A stretch of 15,297 nucleotides of DNA from Actinomycetota bacterium (GTDB lineage Bacteria; Actinomycetota; Actinomycetes; Actinomycetales; Cellulomonadaceae). The notes under the pieces were generated by a model. The model was not told where the DNA came from and made no database searches. It was given only the letters and a program-made list of their open reading frames with translations. Position 1 is the stretch's first letter. Each line of letters starts with the position of its first letter. Of this stretch, positions 8,487 through 13,639 are shown in pieces. A program made the position numbers and the translations under genes. The stretch covers positions 1-15,297 of the forward strand of contig JAHIJU010000440.1 in the NCBI GenBank assembly GCA_018898235.1, written 5' to 3'.

Positions 8487-9442
8487 CGTGGCAGGAGGCG
8501 GAGCCGGCGCCCGTCGTCCTGATCCGTGGCGGCGAGGACCTGTTCGCCGAACGCGCCGTCGCGCGCATCGTCGCAGCCGTCCGGGCGCAGGACCCGACGG
8601 TCGAGGTCGTGAGCCTGGAGGCCGCCGACTACGGCACCGGGATGCTGGCCGTGGCGACCAGCCCGTCGCTGTTCGCCGAGGCCAAGGTCGTCCTGCTGAC
8701 CGGTCTCGAGCACGGTTCCGACCAGGCGCTCGCCGATGCCCGTGCCTACCTCGACCGACCTGCGCCCGGTGTGGTGGTGCTGCTGCGGCACGGCGGGGGT
8801 GCGCGCGGCCGGGCGCTGCTCGACGCGTGCCGCGACCTGCCGACCGTGGCGGTCGACACCATCAAGTCCGACGGCGACAAGACCGCGTTCGTGACCTCGG
8901 AGCTGCGCACCGCGGGCCGGCGCGCCGAGCCGCGGGCGGTGCGTGCCCTGGTCGACGCCGTCGGCAGCGACCTGCGTGAGCTCGCCTCCGCATGCGCCCA
9001 GCTGGTCGCCGACACCGAGGGGTTGATCGGGGTCGAGACGGTCCAGCGGTACTACGCGGGACGGGTCGAGGCGACCGGCTTCCAGGTGGCGGATGCTGCG
9101 GTGGCGGCCGACGCCGGGACGGCGGTCGCGCTGCTGCGGCACGCCTTCGCGACGGGGGTCGACCCGGTACCGCTCGTGGCCGCCCTCGCGATGAAGCTGC
9201 GCGTGCTGGCCAAGGTGGCTGCCACCCGGGGCCGTGGCTCCGGCGCGGCGCGCGAGCTCGGGCTGGCCCCCTGGCAGGTCGACCGGGCGCTCACCGAGCT
9301 GCGGCACTGGACGCCCGAGGGGCTCGCCGTGGCCATCGGCGCCGTTGCCGAGGCAGACGCCCAGGTCAAGGGCGAGAGCCGGGACCGCGCGTACGCGGTG
9401 GAGCGGGCAGTGATCAGGGTGGCCCAGGCAGCGGGCCGCTGA
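8483..9442 (+). CDS. holA: DNA polymerase III subunit delta
   Basis: The clamp-loader delta subunit, 319 residues, close to mycobacterial HolA. It opens the beta sliding clamp and works with the delta-prime and gamma/tau subunits. Visible features are the N-terminal LIRGGEDLFAERAV block (the degenerate nucleotide-binding start of the AAA+ fold), SPSLFAEAKVVLL in the region that contacts the clamp, the strongly conserved DAVGSDLRELASACAQL helix in the middle, and a C-terminal helical collar domain ending in AYAVERAVIRVAQ. GTG 8483 is chosen because it overlaps the comEC stop by 4 nt (GTGA), which suggests translational coupling, and because homology starts about 10 residues later. A GTG further upstream inside comEC is possible but would add a non-homologous tail. 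It converges with the EAL gene, leaving 28 nt in which I see no strong terminator. Confidence 0.95.
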   Translation: MTWQEAEPAPVVLIRGGEDLFAERAVARIVAAVRAQDPTVEVVSLEAADYGTGMLAVATSPSLFAEAKVVLLTGLEHGSDQALADARAYLDRPAPGVVVLLRHGGGARGRALLDACRDLPTVAVDTIKSDGDKTAFVTSELRTAGRRAEPRAVRALVDAVGSDLRELASACAQLVADTEGLIGVETVQRYYAGRVEATGFQVADAAVAADAGTAVALLRHAFATGVDPVPLVAALAMKLRVLAKVAATRGRGSGAARELGLAPWQVDRALTELRHWTPEGLAVAIGAVAEADAQVKGESRDRAYAVERAVIRVAQAAGR

Positions 9443-9470
9443 TCCGTGGGCGCCTTCGGCCGTAGTCCGG

Positions 9471-10184
9471 CTAGAGCAACGGCATGGTGACGGCGGGCCC
9501 GAGCGCATCGCCCTGGAGCAGGCCGAAGCCGAGCTTGGCGCAGTGCGAGACCAGCTCGGGCGTCTCGACCCGCTCGGCGATCAGCCGGGCGCCGAAGCCG
9601 CCACCGATCTCCAGCAGCCGCTCGCCCTGGGCCAGCAGGTCGCGACAGTCGATCTTGACGAAGTCGGCATGGGGCAGCATCGCGATCTGGTCCGGCGTGG
9701 CCGAGAAGTCGTCGATCGCGATGCGATAGCCGCGGGCCCGCAGCCGGCGCAGACCGAGCACGACGCCCTCGTCACCGGGGACGGACTCGACGATCTCCAG
9801 CACCAGTCGGTCGAGGTGCTCGGGGAGCGGGCGGTCGCGCACCAGGAACGAGCGGGTCACGTTGACGAACACCAGGGTGTCCGAGCCGGCCGCGCGCCCC
9901 GTCTCCTCGAACACCGAACGGAGCACGGAGGCCGAGGCGATGTCCTGACGCTCGGCCCGCCACAGGTCGACGCCGGCGGGGCGTCCGACGCGGGAGCGAT
10001 AGAGGTACTCGTGCCCGAGCAGGACGCCGGCGGTGGTCCAGATGGGCTGGCGCGCGACCGGTGGACGCTGGGTCGGGACCCGGGGCAGGTAGGTCGTGGC
10101 GCTCACATCCGATGAGAGGGGGGAGTCAGAGGGGCCATGACGCCACGGCGCCGAGGCTGTCGGCGGTTCACCCGATCGGCTCAT
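9471..10184 (-). CDS. YuxH-type EAL-domain protein, active-site residues largely retained (EAL-1)
   Basis: A stand-alone EAL domain of 237 residues. It resembles the EAL half of YuxH/EAL-HDOD proteins (RQPIW...GHEYLYRS) but lacks the HDOD domain. Classical EAL enzymes hydrolyse c-di-GMP with Mg2+ or Mn2+. Retained residues by position are E59 (motif EYL), N108 (VNVT), E130 and E133 (LEIVE), D158-D159 (IDDF), K177 (VKID), E204/E207 (ERVET) and Q224-G225. The loop after DDF reads SATPDQ rather than the GxGxSS of active phosphodiesterases, so catalysis is uncertain and nucleotide sensing is as likely. ATG 10184 gives a 26-residue Ser/Pro-rich lead. GTG 10106 is an alternative start nearer the domain. 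Neither has a strong Shine-Dalgarno. It lies 43 nt downstream of a paralogue on the same strand, probably in one operon. Confidence 0.85.
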   Translation of the reverse strand: MSRSGEPPTASAPWRHGPSDSPLSSDVSATTYLPRVPTQRPPVARQPIWTTAGVLLGHEYLYRSRVGRPAGVDLWRAERQDIASASVLRSVFEETGRAAGSDTLVFVNVTRSFLVRDRPLPEHLDRLVLEIVESVPGDEGVVLGLRRLRARGYRIAIDDFSATPDQIAMLPHADFVKIDCRDLLAQGERLLEIGGGFGARLIAERVETPELVSHCAKLGFGLLQGDALGPAVTMPLL

Positions 10185-10227
10185 CGCACTGACCCTGGTC
10201 CCGTTGCGTTCCTGTGGTGGCGCACGG

Positions 10228-10950
10228 TCAGAACCCGGCCCGGGGCGCCAGGGGCTGGTCGACCAGGTCGGCCCGCTGCAACAGGTTGCCCTGGAACAGG
10301 GTGAGGCCGAGCTCGCGGGCGTAGGCGAGCTGGTCGGGCCGCTCGACGAACTCCCCGATCAGCGTGGCGCCGCAGGACCGGGCGACGCGCACCACCGGAT
10401 GGCCCTCGACGTCGAGGTCCCGGACGTCGATCTTGACGTAGTCGATCAAGGGGAGCAGCCGACGCTCGCCGGGGCGGTCCGAGAACGACGGCAGTGCGAC
10501 GCGAAAGCCCCGCCGACGCAGCCGTTCGACCCCGATGATGATCGCGGTGTCGATCTGCAGACCGCGAGGGAGCACGAGCACGAGGCGGTCGGGCCGGTCC
10601 GGCAGCCGAAGGTCTCCGACCAGGTGCGCCGTGGTGCATCGGACGAAGAGCAGCTGGTCGGGCGGCAGGGCGTCGAGCGGTTCGGGCCCGAAGGCGGCCT
10701 GCAGGACGTGGGCGGTCGCGCGTTCGTGGTCGGAGCTGCTCCACCCCTGCGGTGCGCCGAACTGGGTCGACCGGAACGACAGCTCGTACGCCACGGTGCG
10801 ACCGTTCGGCGAGAAGATGCCCTGGCGCGCGACGAGGGGGTGCTCGGGTCCGAGCTGGCGCTGCCACTGCTCGGCGAGGTCCGGGGGGATCGACTCGTCG
10901 ACCGCGGCGGCCAGGCGCGCGAGCGCGCTGTCGCTGATCGAACCTGTCAT
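10228..10950 (-). CDS. Degenerate EAL-domain protein, paralogue of the downstream gene (EAL-2)
   Basis: A 240-residue protein with the same fold and block order as its neighbour: ARQGIFSPNGRTVAYELSFR (41-60), a central FVRCTT block, VALPSFSD, DYVKIDV (170-176), IGEFVER (198-204) and LFQGN. Several metal/catalytic positions are gone. The asparagine is R104, the LEI glutamate is V126, and the DD of DDF is P154-S155. E56, K173, E200 and Q220 remain. It should therefore be catalytically inactive and may bind c-di-GMP, a protein, or its intact partner. The N-terminal 35 residues (LARLAAAVDESIPPDLAEQW) look helical. The gene lies upstream of its paralogue, so the pair probably arose by tandem duplication and divergence. 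The ATG at 10950 sits inside a perfect 18-bp palindrome. No clear Shine-Dalgarno is present. Confidence 0.82.
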   Translation of the reverse strand: MTGSISDSALARLAAAVDESIPPDLAEQWQRQLGPEHPLVARQGIFSPNGRTVAYELSFRSTQFGAPQGWSSSDHERATAHVLQAAFGPEPLDALPPDQLLFVRCTTAHLVGDLRLPDRPDRLVLVLPRGLQIDTAIIIGVERLRRRGFRVALPSFSDRPGERRLLPLIDYVKIDVRDLDVEGHPVVRVARSCGATLIGEFVERPDQLAYARELGLTLFQGNLLQRADLVDQPLAPRAGF

Positions 10951-10962
10951 GGCGCCATGACA
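10945..10962. promoter_or_regulatory. Perfect 18-bp palindrome on the EAL-2 start codon, candidate operator
   Basis: TGTCATGGC followed directly by GCCATGACA is an uninterrupted 18-bp dyad covering the EAL-2 ATG and the bases just upstream of it. On the minus strand it also contains TGTCAT at about leaderless -10 spacing from the ATG, so a bound dimer would block initiation. The half-site GCCATGAC recurs at 10134-10141, upstream of the alternative EAL-1 start. The bound protein is unknown. The nearby HTH regulator is the obvious candidate. Confidence 0.5.
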
Positions 10963-11052
10963 TCACATCACCAGGTCGGGCGACCAGGTGCCACCGGGTG
11001 GAATTCGTCGGGGCCCGGTCCGGCCGGGTGAGCGGTGTGTGGACTTGACGTG

Positions 11053-11087
11053 GCAGAACGGTGACATTCGACGCAGAACCGGCGACA
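11053..11087 (+). repeat. Direct repeat GCAGAA(C)CGGYGACA, two copies 20 bp apart
   Basis: Copy 1 is GCAGAACGGTGACA (11053-11066). Copy 2 is GCAGAACCGGCGACA (11073-11087), with one inserted C and one T-to-C change. The 20-bp start-to-start spacing is close to two helical turns, so both copies would face the same side of DNA. Copy 2 overlaps the proposed -35 box of the peptide gene. This fits a regulator site; its identity is inferred from position only. Confidence 0.5.
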
Positions 11088-11111
11088 GGCGGTCCGAAAT
11101 CTGGTCATAAT
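11082..11111 (+). promoter_or_regulatory. Candidate sigma-70-type promoter of the secreted-peptide gene
   Basis: The proposed -35 is GCGACA (11082-11087), matching 4 of 6 TTGACA bases. After an 18-bp spacer comes -10 CATAAT (11106-11111), one mismatch from TATAAT. The predicted start near 11118 gives a leader of about 35 nt containing the Shine-Dalgarno. Confidence 0.55.
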
Positions 11112-11152
11112 GCATGTGACCGGCATCCATCTTCCCTTGACAGGAGACTCAC

Positions 11153-11287
11153 ATGTCCCGCACCGCCAAGCTCATCGCCTCCGCCGCCGTCCTGCTCGTC
11201 ACCCTCGGTATGTCCGCGAGCGCGGCCAGCGCTGCCCCCTCCAAGATCAACACCGGCGCCTCGGGCTGCTGCCGCTCGGTCTACTGA
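11153..11287 (+). CDS. Small secreted peptide precursor, candidate signalling peptide
   Basis: A 44-codon ORF, ATG 11153-11155 to TGA 11285-11287. Its AGGAGA Shine-Dalgarno (11142-11147) is 5 nt from the ATG and is one of the best ribosome binding sites in the window. The precursor has a basic start (MSRTAK), a hydrophobic core (LIASAAVLLVTLGM) and a small-residue region with signal-peptidase I sites; the best cut is after ASA at residue 27. That predicts a 17-residue secreted peptide, APSKINTGASGCCRSVY, with adjacent cysteines at 39-40 and a free C-terminal Tyr. ASGC is a poor lipobox and lies too far from the hydrophobic core. The gene sits between a candidate promoter and an HTH-TPR regulator of RRNPP-like build, the classic arrangement for exported pheromone precursors. 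I do not recognise a named family. Expression and processing are predicted, not shown. Confidence 0.75.
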   Translation: MSRTAKLIASAAVLLVTLGMSASAASAAPSKINTGASGCCRSVY

Positions 11288-11343
11288 GTTCGAACGTCAC
11301 CAGGCCGACCACCTGCGCCGCGCGAGCGCGGTGGGTGCGCCTA

Positions 11344-11375
11344 CGGGGGCCGGAGCCAGGTGGCTCCGGCCCCCG
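11344..11375 (+). terminator. Strong hairpin between the peptide gene and the regulator gene
   Basis: A perfect 14-bp stem (CGGGGGCCGGAGCC paired with GGCTCCGGCCCCCG) and a 4-nt AGGT loop, 57 nt after the peptide stop. There is no T-tract after it, as is usual for GC-rich actinobacterial terminators. It would end or attenuate transcription from the peptide promoter before the regulator. Attenuation or an RNA-stability role is an alternative. Confidence 0.65.
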
Positions 11376-11438
11376 AGGTGTGCGCTGGGCCGATCAGGTG
11401 GTCCCGAAAGCAGGTCTGGTCTGATCGTCCGTCATAGG

Positions 11439-11444
11439 TACAAT
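11439..11444 (+). promoter_or_regulatory. Candidate -10 element (TACAAT) for a leaderless HTH-TPR regulator transcript
   Basis: TACAAT, 5 of 6 matches to consensus, ends 7 nt before ATG 11452. That places +1 at or next to the A of the start codon. The upstream in-frame ATG at 11443 overlaps this hexamer. No Shine-Dalgarno and no clear -35 are visible. Confidence 0.55.
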
Positions 11445-11451
11445 GACTCGC

Positions 11452-12888
11452 ATGACGACTATTGCTGACCGCGTGCGGGAAGCGCGGCTCGCTGCGGGCC
11501 TGTCCCAGACCGGGCTCGCCGGAGACGCGTTCTCTCCCAGCTACATCTCGCTGATCGAGGCGGGGCACCGCGAGCCGACAGATTCTGCGCTCGCCACTCT
11601 TGCGGAGCGCCTGGGCACGACCCTGGAGTTCCTCAAGCACGGTGAGGAGGGGCCGAACGAGTCCCGGACCCGCCTCGAGCTGGACTACGCCCGCCTCGCC
11701 CTGGTCAACGGCGAGGCCGCCGAGGCCGCTCGCCGCGTCGCCGAGCTCGACCTGTCGGTCGTCACCCCCCGGCTGCGCTCCGAGGCGCTCTTCACCCGCG
11801 CCCGGGCGCTGGAGATGCTCGGGCAGCTCGAGGAGTCCATCGAGATCCTCGAACCGCTCTACGCAGAGGCCCTGCGCGCAGGCGACCTGCTCGAGCTTGC
11901 CCGGGTGGCGGTCGACCTGGTCGTGACCTACCTCGAGGCCGGCGACCTGCACCGCAGCGTCGAGGTGGGCGAGCGCTCCATGACGCTGCTCGAGGATGCG
12001 AGCCTGGTCGGGACCGACGAGCACCTGTGGCTCGGCTCGACGTTGCTGTGGTCCTACGTGGAGCGGGGCGACCTGCTCTTCGCGGCCCAACGGGTCTCCG
12101 AGCTCATCCGGGTGGCCGAGCAGCTCGGATCGCCCCGTGGCCGCGGCAGCGTCTACTGGAATGCGGCCGTGGTGGCCGAGGAGCGGCGCGACTACGAGCA
12201 GGCCCAGCGGTTCACCGAGCGCGCTCTTGCGCTGCTCGGCGAGGGCGAGGCCGACCGCGACATCCCCCGCCTGCGGGTGAACTACGCGTGGCTCCTGCTC
12301 CGCTCCGAGCCGCCCGAGCCGGAGGCGGCGCTGGCCCAGCTGGAGAAGGCGGAGAGCTGGTTGGCCGTCCTCGGATCGGCCGGTGACCGTGCGCGCGTCG
12401 ATGTCGAACGGTCGCGCGCCTACCTGATGCTGGGTGATCTCGACCTGGCCACGGACCACGCGCGTGCCGCGTTCGAGCTGCTTGGCGACATGCCGCGGCT
12501 GGAGACGACGACGGCGCTGGTCGCACTGGGCGATGCGCTCGAGGCGCAGGGTGACGAGTCGGGTGCGGCCGGGGCGTACGAGCGCGCCGCGTCGATGCTG
12601 GCGATGATGTCGGCCTCGCGGCAGTCCGCCTCGATCTGGCGTGACCTGGGTGACCGCTACCTGTTCCGCGGTGAGGTCAAGCGGGCGGCCGAGACGTTCG
12701 ACCGCGCACTGCGCGAGGCCGGTCTGCGTCCGTCGATCCCGCTCAAGGCCATGTCCGAGGTCAAGCGGTCACGGACGGCCCGCGCCGAGGTCAAGGCCCC
12801 GTTCGACGAGGTGAAGAGCCCGTTCGTCGAGGTTCGCCCGTCGGGGGAGGCAGCCGGTCTCACGGAGGCGGAGGGCTCCGTGAACTGA
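11452..12888 (+). CDS. HTH (XRE)-TPR transcriptional regulator, RRNPP-like architecture
   Basis: A 478-residue cytoplasmic regulator. Residues 3-60 form an XRE-type helix-turn-helix: IADRVREARLAAGLSQ, then SPSYISLIEAGHREP as the recognition helix region, then ALATLAERLGTT. From about residue 75 to 425 the chain is a row of helix pairs typical of tetratricopeptide repeats, such as AEAARRVAEL, ALFTRARALEMLGQLEESIEILEPLY, YEQAQRFTERALALL and AAGAYERAASML. This HTH-TPR plan is that of the RRNPP receptors (PlcR, NprR, PrgX), which bind imported oligopeptides, though many XRE-TPR proteins have no known ligand. The charged tail repeats EVK at 436, 446, 453 and EVR at 460. ATG 11452 is preferred over ATG 11443 because the latter overlaps the proposed -10. 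The secreted-peptide gene lies immediately upstream on the same strand. It ends in a triple-hairpin region. Confidence 0.85.
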   Translation: MTTIADRVREARLAAGLSQTGLAGDAFSPSYISLIEAGHREPTDSALATLAERLGTTLEFLKHGEEGPNESRTRLELDYARLALVNGEAAEAARRVAELDLSVVTPRLRSEALFTRARALEMLGQLEESIEILEPLYAEALRAGDLLELARVAVDLVVTYLEAGDLHRSVEVGERSMTLLEDASLVGTDEHLWLGSTLLWSYVERGDLLFAAQRVSELIRVAEQLGSPRGRGSVYWNAAVVAEERRDYEQAQRFTERALALLGEGEADRDIPRLRVNYAWLLLRSEPPEPEAALAQLEKAESWLAVLGSAGDRARVDVERSRAYLMLGDLDLATDHARAAFELLGDMPRLETTTALVALGDALEAQGDESGAAGAYERAASMLAMMSASRQSASIWRDLGDRYLFRGEVKRAAETFDRALREAGLRPSIPLKAMSEVKRSRTARAEVKAPFDEVKSPFVEVRPSGEAAGLTEAEGSVN

Positions 12889-12913
12889 CCCCGGCGGCTT
12901 CGGCCGCGGGGTC
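12887..12913 (+). terminator. UUCG-tetraloop hairpin at the stop of the regulator gene
   Basis: GACCCCGGCGGC, loop TTCG, GCCGCGGGGTC forms an 11-bp stem with one bulged G, closed by the very stable C(UUCG)G tetraloop. It begins inside the TGA stop codon. No T-tract follows. A likely terminator or 3'-end stabiliser. Confidence 0.7.
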
Positions 12914-12919
12914 GGGTGT

Positions 12920-12944
12920 CGACCGTCCACGGAGCGGACGGTCG
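12920..12944. terminator. Second hairpin in the convergent region
   Basis: CGACCGTCC and GGACGGTCG make a perfect 9-bp stem around a 7-nt loop, located between the UUCG hairpin and the long bidirectional hairpin. Confidence 0.5.
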
Positions 12945-12954
12945 GTGCTGGACG

Positions 12955-12998
12955 ACGATGAGGGCGTCACCCCGCAGGGGGGGTGACGCCCTCATCGT
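12955..12998. terminator. Long bidirectional terminator between the regulator gene and rpsT
   Basis: A perfect 19-bp stem (left arm 12955-12973, reading ACGATGAGGGCGTCACCCC; right arm 12980-12998) with a 6-nt loop. It lies between two convergent genes, 43 nt beyond the rpsT stop, and can serve both strands. There is no T-tract on either side. Confidence 0.75.
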
Positions 12999-13041
12999 GT
13001 GAGTGCGGGTCGTGCGGGCGGTCGGACCGACCGCCGATCGT

Positions 13042-13302
13042 TCAGAGCGCGCCGACGGCCTTCGACAGCGCCGACTTCTTGTTGGCGGCCTGGTTCGCGT
13101 GGATGACGCCCTTGGAGACGGCCTTGTCGAGCTTGCGGGACGCGGTGGCCAGTGCCGTGGTGGCGGCCTCCTTGTCGGCGCTGGCGACAGCCTCGCGGAC
13201 ACGCCGGACGTAGGTCTTGAGCTCCGACTTCACCGCCTTGTTGCGAAGGCGGGCCTTCTCGTTGGTACGGATGCGCTTGATCTGGGACTTGATATTCGCC
13301 AC
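13042..13302 (-). CDS. rpsT: 30S ribosomal protein S20
   Basis: An 86-residue, Lys/Arg/Ala-rich protein with the S20 signature: VANIKSQIKRIRTNEKARLRN at the N-terminus, then KSELKTYVRRVREAV, and HANQAANKKSALSKAV at the C-terminus. S20 binds 16S rRNA early in 30S assembly and is an all-helical bundle. Length matches actinobacterial S20. The start is GTG at 13300-13302, with a GAGGAAG Shine-Dalgarno 7 nt upstream on the minus strand. It faces the regulator gene across a block of three hairpins. In mycobacteria rpsT lies directly beside holA; here about 3.6 kb separates them. Confidence 0.97.
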   Translation of the reverse strand: MANIKSQIKRIRTNEKARLRNKAVKSELKTYVRRVREAVASADKEAATTALATASRKLDKAVSKGVIHANQAANKKSALSKAVGAL

Positions 13303-13430
13303 GTGTGGACTTCCTCGTGCGTGTTCGGACAGGTCTGAGGGCGGGCCACTGCTCCGGACCGGGGAGTGGGGCGCCCCGTGGCGAAGAGCTAGGCCGGTGC
13401 CCGACCACTCAGGCGGGCACGCGACTGCCC

Positions 13431-13436
13431 ATGCTA
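13431..13436 (-). promoter_or_regulatory. Candidate -10 element (TAGCAT) for rpsT
   Basis: On the minus strand this reads GGTAGCATGG; TAGCAT matches 4 of 6 consensus bases. No clear -35 is seen upstream. It is the best hexamer in the rpsT upstream region by eye, but remains a weak call. Confidence 0.3.
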
Positions 13437-13627
13437 CCAGTCGAGGTGACGCCGCCACGACGGCGCTCCCGACGGACGGTGCGGACGCGGCGGTCCGAAC
13501 GCTGAGCGCCCCCGGTCGACGGTCCCGGATCTGGGCGGCGTCAGGGGCCGTCGGGCCCTGACCGGACCCCTCGGCGGGGCGAGCGATCTGCTCGACGTGC
13601 CGTAACGACGCCGTGACACGGCGGCGC

Positions 13628-13633
13628 TAGTGT
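13628..13633 (+). promoter_or_regulatory. Candidate -10 element (TAGTGT) for the ATP-grasp gene
   Basis: TAGTGT is followed by exactly 6 nt and then ATG 13640, so predicted +1 is the A of the start codon. No Shine-Dalgarno precedes the ATG. A GCCGT/ACGGC dyad (13610-13622) occupies the spacer region where RNA polymerase or a repressor would bind. Confidence 0.45.
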
Positions 13634-13639
13634 CCGGTC

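Larger units (their letters stand above)
10951..11152. other. Divergent regulatory region between the EAL pair and the secreted-peptide gene
   Basis: About 200 bp without a gene. From left to right it holds the second half of the 18-bp palindrome, several short GC-rich dyads (for example GGTCG/CGACC at 10974-10985 and CCCGG/CCGGG near 11012-11027), a 20-bp-spaced direct repeat at 11053-11087, a promoter at 11082-11111 and a strong Shine-Dalgarno at 11142-11147. It is notably more AT-rich near 11095-11140 than the surrounding coding DNA. Confidence 0.6.
13309..13639. other. Divergent intergenic region between rpsT and the ATP-grasp gene
   Basis: About 330 bp with no supported gene; small ORFs here have no ribosome binding site and no recognisable protein pattern. 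It holds the rpsT leader and promoter on the left half and the ATP-grasp promoter on the right. Dyads include GGGGCGCCCC at 13368-13377, a GTCAGGG/CCCTGAC hairpin at 13540-13562 (7-bp stem, then one mismatch and two more pairs) and GCCGT/ACGGC at 13610-13622. None matches a regulator site I know. The rpsT leader would be about 120 nt if the proposed promoter is right, long enough for S20 feedback control, but I see no recognised structure. Confidence 0.5.

Noticed and set aside
9443..9470. A terminator between the convergent holA and EAL-1 genes
   Set aside because: The GCC-TTC-GGC dyad has only 3 bp and cannot be extended, so the 28-nt gap shows no convincing hairpin.
11045..11050. TTGACG as a -35 box for the peptide gene
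   Set aside because: No -10-like hexamer lies at 15-19 bp. The GCGACA/CATAAT pair further downstream fits better.
11110..11126. ATGC/GCAT and ATGCAT dyads near the peptide transcript start
   Set aside because: The arms are only 4-6 bp, which is expected by chance.
11137..11142. A perfect TTGACA -35 hexamer
   Set aside because: It overlaps the Shine-Dalgarno of the peptide gene, and no -10 lies 16-18 bp downstream; that position is inside the signal-peptide codons.
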